A stretch of 64,000 nucleotides of DNA. Origin: Myxococcales bacterium (GTDB lineage: Bacteria; Myxococcota_A; Polyangia; Polyangiales; Polyangiaceae). Location of the stretch: the NCBI GenBank assembly GCA_025355005.1, contig JANXLV010000033.1, forward strand, positions 62,001 through 126,000, read 5' to 3'. Made by a program: the position numbers and the translations under genes. Under the pieces are notes generated by a model. That model searched no databases. It worked only from the letters and a program-made list of their open reading frames with translations, and was not told the origin of the DNA. Of this stretch, positions 17,391-24,837 are shown piece after piece. Within the stretch, counting starts at the first letter, position 1; each line of letters begins with the position of its first letter.

Positions 17391-18229
17391 ACCGACACCT
17401 CCGCGGCGATGTGCGGGTGCGGGTCGTAGCCTTCGATCGTGAAGTCACCGGGCTCGAACGCGAAGAGATCCTTCCGCTCCGCGTTGAGCTTCATCACGGG
17501 AAGCGCGCGCGGCTCGCGCGAGAGCTGGAGACGCGCTTGCTCGAGGTGGTTCTTGTAGAGGTGCGCGTCGCCGAACGTGTGCACGAACTCGTGTGCCGTG
17601 AGTCCGGTGACCTGCGCGAGCATCATGGTGAGCAGCGCGTAGCTCGCGATGTTGAAGGGCACGCCGAGGAACACATCCGCGCTCCGCTGATAGAGCTGAC
17701 AGGAGAGGCGTCCCTCTGCGACGTGGAACTGGAACATCGTGTGACAGGGAGGTAGCGCGACCTCCTCTGCTTCCTTCGGATGCCATCCCGACACGATGAT
17801 GCGGCGCGAGGTGGGAGTCTCGCGCAGCTGGCGGAGCACGTTCTTGATCTGGTCGACGCCGTCGTTCGCGTAGGTGCCGTCCGCTTGCTTCGTGGCGCCG
17901 AAGTTCCGCCACTGATGACCGTAGATGGGCCCCAGGTCTCCCGCCTTGCGTCCGAAGCGCGCGGTCTGCTCTGCGGTGGCCCAATCGTCCCAGATGCGGA
18001 CCTTCTGCGTCTGCAGCGAGGTCGCGAAGGTGTCACCGGACAGGAACCACAGGAGCTCCACGATGATCGAGCGCAGGTGCACCTTCTTCGTGGTGACGAG
18101 CGGGAAGCCCTTGCGCAGATCGAAGCGCATCTGATGACCAAACACGCCGATGGTGCCGGTGCCCGTGCGGTCGTCGCGGGCGACGCCGTCGTCCAAGATG
18201 TGCTGGAGCAAATCCAGGTACTGCCGCAT
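17387..18229 (-). CDS. thyA: Thymidylate synthase
   Basis: 280 residues; makes dTMP from dUMP with methylene-tetrahydrofolate. The family order is intact: [19 protein letters not shown] at the start (dUMP-phosphate Arg), [13 protein letters not shown], the nucleophile in [35 protein letters not shown], and HLYKNHLEQ with [11 protein letters not shown] at the end. The length is close to the 264 residues of E. coli ThyA. It is the first gene of the thyA-folA operon and divergent from the gene at 18345 across 115 bp. Confidence 0.96.
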   Translation of the reverse strand: MRQYLDLLQHILDDGVARDDRTGTGTIGVFGHQMRFDLRKGFPLVTTKKVHLRSIIVELLWFLSGDTFATSLQTQKVRIWDDWATAEQTARFGRKAGDLGPIYGHQWRNFGATKQADGTYANDGVDQIKNVLRQLRETPTSRRIIVSGWHPKEAEEVALPPCHTMFQFHVAEGRLSCQLYQRSADVFLGVPFNIASYALLTMMLAQVTGLTAHEFVHTFGDAHLYKNHLEQARLQLSREPRALPVMKLNAERKDLFAFEPGDFTIEGYDPHPHIAAEVSV

Positions 18230-18344
18230 GGAAGCTACGTACCACGGGCTCGTTCACGCTGGCCAGCGACCGCTCGAGACCCATCCGCGGCCGCTCGGCC
18301 TGTGCGCGCTGGAACAACGGGCTTTCGTCGGGGATGAACAAGGG

Positions 18345-19553
18345 ATGCATTCGACGCCGCTTCCGCTTCTGCACGAGATCCGGTTTCGCAAGCTGCTTCG
18401 ACTGAGTGCCCGATGGTCGACGCCGCGCGTCCGGCGCACGGTGGCCTTCGTCGCGTTCGTCATCACGACTGCGTTCTTTCCCGGGCGGTTCGCTGGCCGC
18501 GATGCGCCTGGCTACTTCGACGGCGATCTCGATCAGCAGAGCGCGCTCGCCGAAGGCTGCAAGGAATGGCTCGGTGGCGGCAAGCTTTCGCGCGGTCGCT
18601 TCGGCACGTCGTCGGGTCGCTTCGACGGCGAGTGGATGTTCGCCACGTACATGATGGCGGGCATGGGATTCGCGCAGATGGCGGAGGAGCACCCGGAGAA
18701 GGCCGATGAGTACAAGCCGCTCGTGGAGGCCGCGGTGGACCAGATCCTCACGCCCGCCTCCAAGGCGTTCGAGGTGGAGGCGTGGGGCTCCGACCCGATC
18801 GGAGCGCTCGACAGCGACTACGGCCACGCTGCGTACCTCGGCTATCTGGATCTGCTGCTCTCGCTCGAGCGCTTCGTGTGGCCGGTCAACAAGCACGCGG
18901 CCCTCAACGACCGCATCACCGCGTCGCTCGTGCGCAGGCTGGACCGCGCGCCGCTCGGCCTCGTGGAGTCGTACCGCGGCGAGATCTTCCCGATCGACAA
19001 CACCGCGCTCTTCGGCGCGATCGGCCTCTACGATCGGGCCACCCAGAAGGATCACAAGCGGGTCCTGGTGAAGGTCTTCTCGGCACTGGATGCAAGATAC
19101 ACGGATCCGTTCTCGGGCATGCTCTACCAGCGCGTGGCGACCGGCACCGGCGAACCGGTGGATGCGCCGCGTGCATCGGGCACCGCGCTGGCGGCGTACT
19201 TCATGTCGTTCGCCGACGAGCGGCGCGGGAAGGAGCTCGATCAGGCGGTCGCTCGCAACACGGACGTGCACGGCGGGTTCGGCCTCGTGCGTGAGTACTC
19301 GCGTGGCGCCGAGGGCGACGGCGACATCGACTCGGGCCCCGTGCTTCTGGGCTACGGCGTGACGGCCACGGGCTTCTCGCTCTCCGGCGCGCGCATCGCC
19401 AAGGACGAGTCACGCTTCCGCGCGCTCTACGCCACCGCGCACGTCTTCGGCGCCCCGCGCGACGGCGGGGGAGCCAGGCACTTCATCTCTGGTGGCCCCG
19501 TGGGAGACGCCATCATGTTCGCCATGCTCACCGCCCACGGAGGCCGCTCGTGA
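18345..19553 (+). CDS. Membrane-anchored helical (possibly alpha/alpha-barrel) protein of unknown function
   Basis: 402 residues from the ATG at 18345, chosen because upstream in-frame starts run antisense into thyA. A basic N-terminus with one hydrophobic segment (VAFVAFVITTAFF, about 31-45) should anchor or export it. The rest is helical with repeated aromatic/acidic elements: RFDGEWMFATYMMAGMG, SDYGHAAYLGYLDLLLSLERF, FPIDNTALFGAIGLYD and GDIDSGPVLLGYGVTATGFSL. This periodicity resembles an alpha/alpha toroid of the glycosidase or linalool-dehydratase-like kind, but I cannot name the family. The stop overlaps the next start in GTGA. Confidence 0.75.
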   Translation: MHSTPLPLLHEIRFRKLLRLSARWSTPRVRRTVAFVAFVITTAFFPGRFAGRDAPGYFDGDLDQQSALAEGCKEWLGGGKLSRGRFGTSSGRFDGEWMFATYMMAGMGFAQMAEEHPEKADEYKPLVEAAVDQILTPASKAFEVEAWGSDPIGALDSDYGHAAYLGYLDLLLSLERFVWPVNKHAALNDRITASLVRRLDRAPLGLVESYRGEIFPIDNTALFGAIGLYDRATQKDHKRVLVKVFSALDARYTDPFSGMLYQRVATGTGEPVDAPRASGTALAAYFMSFADERRGKELDQAVARNTDVHGGFGLVREYSRGAEGDGDIDSGPVLLGYGVTATGFSLSGARIAKDESRFRALYATAHVFGAPRDGGGARHFISGGPVGDAIMFAMLTAHGGRS

Positions 19554-19798
19554 AAGATCTCCTGCCGAAACGCGTGTATATTACAGTCATTCTACTGACC
19601 ATCCTCCACGTGGTGCTCTCGGAGGTGTGCGGGCGCGGTGATGCAGCCCTGGTGGTGCTTGGCGCGGGCTCGCTCGCGAAGGCCCCGGCGATCGCGGCGA
19701 TGGCGTCGCTCCTTCTGGTGCGGCTGGCGCTGTTTCTCGCGGTGCCGGGCTGGGTCATGGCGCACCTGTGCTCCCGGATGCTAAGCCGGGCGGCGTGA
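19550..19798 (+). CDS. Small membrane protein, coupled to its neighbours
   Basis: 82 residues from a GTG that overlaps the preceding TGA by 4 bp (GTGA). Two hydrophobic helices are visible: YITVILLTILHVVLS (about 10-24) and IAAMASLLLVRLALFLAVPGWVMA (about 48-72), with Lys/Arg at both ends and one Cys (about 27). The stop again overlaps the next gene in GTGA. No family recognised. Its position between two coupled genes is the main reason to believe it is real. Confidence 0.68.
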   Translation: MKDLLPKRVYITVILLTILHVVLSEVCGRGDAALVVLGAGSLAKAPAIAAMASLLLVRLALFLAVPGWVMAHLCSRMLSRAA

Positions 19799-20511
19799 TT
19801 CCCTGGCAGACCCTCGATCGCGCGGCCGTTCCTGGTGGTGGTGAGCTGACCCTCGTACGGCGCGGCGAGGAGTTCGCGATCCGCATGAACGGCGCGGAGC
19901 TCATGGCCTCGCGCGCGCACGCGTCCGAGGAGAAGATGGCGGTGCTCGCGGCGGAGGCAGTCGGGAGCAAGGTGGAGCGCCCGCGCGTGTTCATCGGCGG
20001 CCTCGGCCTGGGCTACACGCTGCGCGCAACGCTTGATGCGTTTCCCAAGGGCGTGGACGTGGTTGTCTGTGAGCTGGTGCCCCAGGTGGTGACCTGGGTG
20101 AAGGGGCCGCTCGCGCATCTGGCAGGAAACACCCTGAAGGACAAGCGCGTGACCGTGGTGACCGACGACGCCGTGGAGGTGATGCGCCGCTCCTTGGGGC
20201 GCTTCGATGCGCTGCTGCTCGACATCGACAATGCGCCCACGACGCTGGTGCGCACGAAGAACGCGCAGCTCTACTCCGAGCGCGGGGTCGCGATCGCGAG
20301 GGCCGCGCTCACGCCGAAGGGCGTGCTCGTGGTGTGGTCGGGCGGTCCGGATGCGCGGTTCATGTCGCGCATGAAGGCCGCGGGGTTCGCGACGCGTGAG
20401 GAGCGCGTGTCCGAGCACGGGCGCGGAGGCCGCGCCTACACGCTCTTCGTGGGTCAGCTCCACGAACAGAAGAAGGCCCGCGACACCGCAAAAAACGGCA
20501 AGAAGCGGTAG
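19795..20511 (+). CDS. Spermidine-synthase-like methyltransferase-fold protein
   Basis: 238 residues from GTG at 19795, which reproduces the 4-bp GTGA coupling seen one gene upstream; a GTG at 19768 is possible. It has the polyamine aminopropyltransferase/SAM fold: VFIGGLGLGYTLRATLDA (nucleotide-binding loop), VVVCELVPQVVTWV (acidic residue), VTVVTDDAVEVMR and FDALLLDIDNAPTTLV. The tail is Lys-rich. Length is shorter than true spermidine synthases (about 280-310), and the second acidic segment reads DIDN rather than DSTDP. Substrate therefore unknown. Confidence 0.8.
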   Translation: MIPWQTLDRAAVPGGGELTLVRRGEEFAIRMNGAELMASRAHASEEKMAVLAAEAVGSKVERPRVFIGGLGLGYTLRATLDAFPKGVDVVVCELVPQVVTWVKGPLAHLAGNTLKDKRVTVVTDDAVEVMRRSLGRFDALLLDIDNAPTTLVRTKNAQLYSERGVAIARAALTPKGVLVVWSGGPDARFMSRMKAAGFATREERVSEHGRGGRAYTLFVGQLHEQKKARDTAKNGKKR

Positions 20512-20512
20512 C

Positions 20513-20911
20513 TCACTGGACGAGCTGGACGTCACCCAACATGTAGTCGCACGCGCCGCCCTCGCACTCGGGCGCGGGGGTGGCCGCAGCTGCCGGCGAG
20601 GAGGGCGTCTGCTCTTCTCCGGTCGCACCCGGACCGCCCGGCTCGGCCGAGCATCCAGCAACGCTCGCCACCCCGGCAAGCAGGACAGCCGCCGCCGCGA
20701 CGAACACAAGCCTCCCCTCCCGGACCTCTGCGCGGCCGCACACCCGCTGGCCACGCGCCTGCGCCGCGCGCACGTAGGCAAGCGCGCTCTCCTCGCTGAG
20801 CCCGGTCAGATCCGTCACGTTCTTGTGGCACTTCTCGCAGGCGCGGAGCGCGCCGTCACCCGTGAGCTCATCCCACTTCATCGGACACGGGTTCAGGATA
20901 CGGAGGTGCAT
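20513..20911 (-). CDS. Zinc-knuckle-like N-terminal domain plus transmembrane segment
   Basis: 132 residues. The N-terminal 60 residues carry CPMKWDELTGDGALRACEKCHKNVTDLTG and, further on, RVCGR. This C-x-x-x-W ... C-x-x-C ... CGR pattern is known from small regulatory-looking modules in myxobacteria and Bacteroidetes and may hold a metal. A hydrophobic segment (LVFVAAAAVLLAGVASVAGC, about 68-87) follows, then a Pro/Ala-rich tail with CEGGACDY. The topology suggests a cytoplasmic metal-binding head and a periplasmic tail. Its stop abuts the convergent spermidine-synthase-like gene. Confidence 0.7.
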   Translation of the reverse strand: MHLRILNPCPMKWDELTGDGALRACEKCHKNVTDLTGLSEESALAYVRAAQARGQRVCGRAEVREGRLVFVAAAAVLLAGVASVAGCSAEPGGPGATGEEQTPSSPAAAATPAPECEGGACDYMLGDVQLVQ

Positions 20912-20948
20912 CTCTCATGGACGCACGACCGCCTCACAAGTTTTGGAA

Positions 20949-22304
20949 TCAGCGCAGACCCCAGAGCGAAACCACGGCCCAGCCCTTTGGCTTCAGATCG
21001 AGCTCCTGCCGGCGGGTCCAGCCGCGCGACTCGAGGTTTACCGTGTGCCTGCCTGCGGGGACGCGCACACGGGCGACCGCGATCTGCGCGGGCAGAGTCT
21101 CCCAGCTGCGTGTGTCCGGCGTGTCGAGCGCCGTCAGCGTGGCCTGCGCGGCGAGCGAGCCAACGAGGCCGAGGGCGCTGTCCTTGCCCGCCGCAGCCTG
21201 GATGCCCTGGCCCACTGCAAACCGCGCGACGAGCCTGGTGATCGCCGAGAGGATCACCTTGCCCTCGATCTTTTGCCACTCCTTGCGGACCTCACTCGCG
21301 ACGTCCACGGCTTGCTCCAGCTGCAAGAACTCACCGTCGAGGCGGCACACGGGCGTCGCACCCTCGCCGCGTGATGGAGCGAGCGACGGAAAGTTCACCC
21401 ATGTGACCAGGCCCTGCGCCTCCAGCTGAAGCGCCATCGCGCGATCGCCCGCGCTGATGTCTCCCGCGACGAGCGTGAGCGCCAGACCGATCGGAATGCG
21501 CTCGGGGATCTTGTGCGGCACGCGGCCGTAGCCGACGACGAAGAGGATCTCCGCCGTGTTCTCCGTGTCCACCTTGTCATCGCCAGCGGCCGCCGCGGCC
21601 TCCTTGAGCCGCGGGCTCGTGTAGCTGCCGTGGGCAAGCAGGGTGCGCACCGGCTCTGCGAGCGACATCTTGCCGGAGAAGCGGAGAGCCTCGTCGTAGT
21701 AACGGAGCGCCTCGTCGGTGTCGCCGTTCTTCTCGAAGGCAAACCCAGCGAGCAGCGAGCCGATGCCCAGGATGGCGTTGTCACCTTCGCCGAGCGAGTC
21801 CCTGAAATACTTCTGCATCACGGAGAGTCGTCGCGCCTCGACCAGCGCGCCGCCCAGATCGTGCGTCTCCAGGTAGTTGACGATGTTCAGCGTGTTGATG
21901 AGGAGCTTCTCGTACGGCGGCGCCTGGTAGCGGCCCGAGGAGTCCGAGTAGACGTACTTGCCGATCGAGTCGCTCGCGTTGTGCGCGAGGTCGAGCATGT
22001 CGATCGCCTTGTCGGACGCCTCGAAATCGTGCTTCGAGAGGTCGAACGCGGCGATGGACTGCTGCACGCTCGCGCGGTCCAGCACGAGCAGCGCGTTGTC
22101 ACCTTCGAGCTTCGAGGGAAGGTCCTTGTCCGACTTGACGTCCAGCTCCTGGTTCAGCGACGCGATGGCGCCCTTCGCGTCGCCCACGTCGAGCGCGGTC
22201 CTCAGGTTCGCGGTGCGTGCCTCGTGGCCGGCGCACCCGGAGATCCAGAGGCTGCCGCACGCGATCGCGAACGAGAGCGCGCGAGAAGCGAGAGACAGCC
22301 GCAT
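20949..22304 (-). CDS. COG3014-like lipoprotein, partner of the LpoB-like protein
   Basis: 451 residues. The signal ends LWISGC|AG (lipobox Cys 24). The middle is helical and TPR-like (DALRYYDEALRFSGKMS, EARRLSVMQKYFRDS), followed by a beta-rich C-terminal part (VNLESRGWTRRQELDLKPKGWAVVSL). The layout agrees with the COG3014 family, found next to LpoB in several proteobacteria. It lies 4 bp downstream of the LpoB-like gene, so the two are cotranscribed. A role in outer-membrane-side regulation of peptidoglycan synthesis is inferred only from this pairing. Confidence 0.78.
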   Translation of the reverse strand: MRLSLASRALSFAIACGSLWISGCAGHEARTANLRTALDVGDAKGAIASLNQELDVKSDKDLPSKLEGDNALLVLDRASVQQSIAAFDLSKHDFEASDKAIDMLDLAHNASDSIGKYVYSDSSGRYQAPPYEKLLINTLNIVNYLETHDLGGALVEARRLSVMQKYFRDSLGEGDNAILGIGSLLAGFAFEKNGDTDEALRYYDEALRFSGKMSLAEPVRTLLAHGSYTSPRLKEAAAAAGDDKVDTENTAEILFVVGYGRVPHKIPERIPIGLALTLVAGDISAGDRAMALQLEAQGLVTWVNFPSLAPSRGEGATPVCRLDGEFLQLEQAVDVASEVRKEWQKIEGKVILSAITRLVARFAVGQGIQAAAGKDSALGLVGSLAAQATLTALDTPDTRSWETLPAQIAVARVRVPAGRHTVNLESRGWTRRQELDLKPKGWAVVSLWGLR

Positions 22305-22308
22305 GTCG

Positions 22309-22896
22309 CTACTTGATGGCCTTCGTGACGTAGGCCTTGTGCTGCCATTTGATCGCGGAGGTCTCGACGTCGATGATGCGCATGAAGAAGAAGTACTGCA
22401 CGCGACGCATGTCCTCGGAGCGCTCGTCGTTTGCCTGCACCTTGCCGGTGAGCGCGTACTTGATGCCCATCTGCTTGCCGTACTTGGCGACCGTGCTGGG
22501 GTCGAACGCGTCCGTGTGCTGCGTCTTCACCTCGTTGATCATCTCGCCCTGACGATCGCGCGCGATGAGCTCCACGACCTGCGAGTCGATGAGCCACGTC
22601 TCCGCCTCGCCCAGGATCGCGTCGAGCTGCGAGTCGATGTGCTCCGAGGTGCTGTTCTGGAACGGAAACACCGAGACGTTCGGCTTGGCACCGGTGCGCC
22701 ACGTGTTCATGATGGGGGCGCCGCGCAGGTCGTTCAGGTTCTCCGAGAGCATCCGCTGGATGTCTGCCTTGTCGATGCCGGTGGAGAGGGCGGCGGAGTC
22801 GGACGCTGGGCCGCGAACGACCTCGTTGCCACCGCAGCCGACCACCGCAACAGCGCCAAAAAACAGGGCCGACAAGAGCAAGGGACGTTTCTTCAT
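22309..22896 (-). CDS. LpoB-like penicillin-binding-protein activator lipoprotein
   Basis: 195 residues. Lipobox AVAVVGC (Cys 21). A short linker follows, then an LpoB-type domain with VSVFPFQNSTSEHIDSQLDAILGEAETWLIDS, VELIARDRQGEMINEVK, YGKQMGIKYALTGKVQ and VQYFFFMRIIDVETSAIKWQ. In enterobacteria LpoB is an outer-membrane lipoprotein that activates PBP1b. Here the linker is short, as in compact homologues. It starts the two-gene unit with the COG3014-like lipoprotein and is divergent from the response-regulator gene. Confidence 0.85.
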   Translation of the reverse strand: MKKRPLLLSALFFGAVAVVGCGGNEVVRGPASDSAALSTGIDKADIQRMLSENLNDLRGAPIMNTWRTGAKPNVSVFPFQNSTSEHIDSQLDAILGEAETWLIDSQVVELIARDRQGEMINEVKTQHTDAFDPSTVAKYGKQMGIKYALTGKVQANDERSEDMRRVQYFFFMRIIDVETSAIKWQHKAYVTKAIK

Positions 22897-23005
22897 GGGG
22901 TTCCGGGGGAAATCCTAGGTGGTTCGGGAGACGACGCAAGAGGAGCAGCGCACATGTCCGCCGCCGAAAGTCGACGACGCAGGGTCGGATCGAAATGCTC
23001 CCAAA

Positions 23006-23034
23006 TTGAGATTACAGGAAATTACGCCTTATCC
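23006..23034 (+). promoter_or_regulatory. Possible promoter of the response-regulator gene
   Basis: TTGAGA (23006-23011) and TTATCC (23029-23034) separated by 17 bp, about 27 bp before the GTG at 23061. The -35 fits the sigma-70 consensus well, the -10 poorly. It lies in the divergent region with the LpoB-like gene. Confidence 0.3.
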
Positions 23035-23060
23035 CGGGACGGATTGGGTACCGAGACTGT

Positions 23061-23669
23061 GTGATTCCCCAGCAAGAGCCCAAGACCATCGCAGTAGTGG
23101 ATTCCGACCCCGCATGGCGGAGGACCGCCGCGCGAGTGTTCGAGTCACGCGGGCACCGCGTGATCGAGCTCGCGAAGAGCAGCGACCTTCCCACGAAGCT
23201 GGCTGGAGTCGACGCGTTGATGATCGATCCGCTCTCTGATCGCGAGCGGAACGGCAGTGACAAGAACAGCCCCGATGCCGCGCTCGAGCTCATCGCCCGC
23301 CTTCGCAAGGACCGCGGTGACCTGCCCATCGTCGTGATGTCGTTGGACGCCAACGTGGAGTCGATCGTGAAGGCGATGCGGCTCGGCGTCGTGGACTACA
23401 TGACCAAGCCGGCGGAGCAGCGACGTGTGTCGGAGGCGGCGGATCGGATCCTGGAGGCCTGCACGTTCCAGGGCGTGGCCCTCGGGCTCACACGCCTGCC
23501 CACGCTCGACGAGATCGAGAAGCGTGCGATCGATTGCGCGCTCTCCATCACGAAGGGTCAAGTCAGTCAGGCCGCGCGCATGCTCGGCATCGGACGCGCG
23601 ACGCTCTATCGCAAGCTCGCCGAGATGGGCCGGACGCCCGCATCACGCAGCGCGCGCATCGCCGTGTAG
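23061..23669 (+). CDS. Response regulator with Fis-type helix-turn-helix
   Basis: 202 residues from a GTG. The receiver domain (about 8-128) has an acidic pair in VVDSDPAW, a likely phospho-Asp in DALMIDP, the Ser switch in VVMSLD and Lys in DYMTKPA. The effector part (about 150-195) is a Fis-like helix-turn-helix: EKRAIDCALSITKGQVSQAARMLGIGRATLYRKLAEMG. The size and build match ActR/RegA/PrrA-type regulators that lack an AAA domain. No histidine kinase gene is adjacent. It stands alone between the LpoB-like and VKOR genes. Confidence 0.88.
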   Translation: MIPQQEPKTIAVVDSDPAWRRTAARVFESRGHRVIELAKSSDLPTKLAGVDALMIDPLSDRERNGSDKNSPDAALELIARLRKDRGDLPIVVMSLDANVESIVKAMRLGVVDYMTKPAEQRRVSEAADRILEACTFQGVALGLTRLPTLDEIEKRAIDCALSITKGQVSQAARMLGIGRATLYRKLAEMGRTPASRSARIAV

Positions 23670-23708
23670 GCCAGGACGCGGCCAGGACGTGCAGAGGGCG
23701 CGTGCTCG

Positions 23709-24749
23709 TCACGTACCTCCACGTACGATGGCGCGCCTGACGGCGTCCTCGAGCTCCTCCGTGCTCTGCTCGCCTTTGAGCTCTTCGTCGTGGATCCAGA
23801 TCGTGGGCAAGCCGTGGCCGTGCACCATCTTGAACGTGTCGGTGTCCGCTTTCAGCCGTTCTTCGATACGTGCAGACTGCATGCATGCGCGATATTTGTC
23901 GGCGTCGATTCCCATCGATTTGGCCAACGTTTCACACTCATCGGGCGTGAGCTTGTCCACGGGCGTGGAAAATAGTGCTTGCGCAAAATCGTCTCCGTGA
24001 CCAAGCTCCTCAGCGCAACAAGCAGCTTTGGCTGCGTCGCGAGCATGAGGATGCATGCGCAGGGGAACCTGCTTCCGCACGATGCGGAGCTGGGACTGAT
24101 GCAAGACCCTCACAGGCTCCATGGCGGCGTGAGTCGCCCGACAGAACGGACACTCGAAATCTACGAAATCAACGACGGACACCTGGCCTTTTGGCGTGTT
24201 CGCGATCTCTTTGGCGATCGGCTCTGGCAGACCCACAAACACGGGCGGCTTGGGCTGCTTCGCAAACCCGACTCCCACCGGAATCATGACCGCAAGCGTG
24301 GTCACGACACCGGACGAAGCGGAGAGCACCATGCTGCGCGGAAGGTCCGATGAGAACCACACCCGCGCGGCCACTGCGAACAGCGAGACGATCGCGGCGA
24401 CATCCGTCACCACACAGAACGGACAATAAGAACCCATGAGCTTCTGAACGCCGAGCAAGAGCGCGGCGAAGAGGCCCATCGAGGCGGCGAGGGCGAGCGA
24501 TATGCGTCTCACCCACACGCCGCGCAACACGGCGAGGACGGCAAGCGACGCAAACGCGAGCATGCCGTAGCCGGGCAGAGGGATACCGAGGGGGCGCGCG
24601 AAGATCGTGTGCTTCACGGCATCGCAGCCCGACTCCTCGCAGAAGACCGGCGAAGGCCGGACGTAATCCACCAGCAGGAGGCTCGAAACCACGAGCCCCA
24701 CGAGCGCGGCCAGGAAGGCCAGCGCGACAACGAAATGAGCTTTTTTCAT
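23709..24749 (-). CDS. VKOR-DsbA fusion (disulfide-bond formation)
   Basis: 346 residues joining a vitamin-K-epoxide-reductase-like membrane domain to a periplasmic thioredoxin domain. The VKOR part has about four helices, the loop Cys pair FCEESGC (C37, C42) and the quinone-side CPFC (C109, C112). The DsbA part has ECPFC (C200, C203) and a cis-Pro loop near GLPTIW. The fusion should oxidise substrates and be re-oxidised through quinone in one protein, replacing separate DsbA and DsbB. The ATG at 24749 shares two bases with the possible RNase R ATG on the other strand. The Cys-rich lipoproteins here are plausible clients. Confidence 0.9.
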   Translation of the reverse strand: MKKAHFVVALAFLAALVGLVVSSLLLVDYVRPSPVFCEESGCDAVKHTIFARPLGIPLPGYGMLAFASLAVLAVLRGVWVRRISLALAASMGLFAALLLGVQKLMGSYCPFCVVTDVAAIVSLFAVAARVWFSSDLPRSMVLSASSGVVTTLAVMIPVGVGFAKQPKPPVFVGLPEPIAKEIANTPKGQVSVVDFVDFECPFCRATHAAMEPVRVLHQSQLRIVRKQVPLRMHPHARDAAKAACCAEELGHGDDFAQALFSTPVDKLTPDECETLAKSMGIDADKYRACMQSARIEERLKADTDTFKMVHGHGLPTIWIHDEELKGEQSTEELEDAVRRAIVRGGT

Positions 24750-24837
24750 GACCAAAACAATCTCTGATTCTACACGGGCCGACGACCCTGCGTATTCCCA
24801 ACCAAGCGAGCAAAAACTCGCGTATGTCGATACCGAC

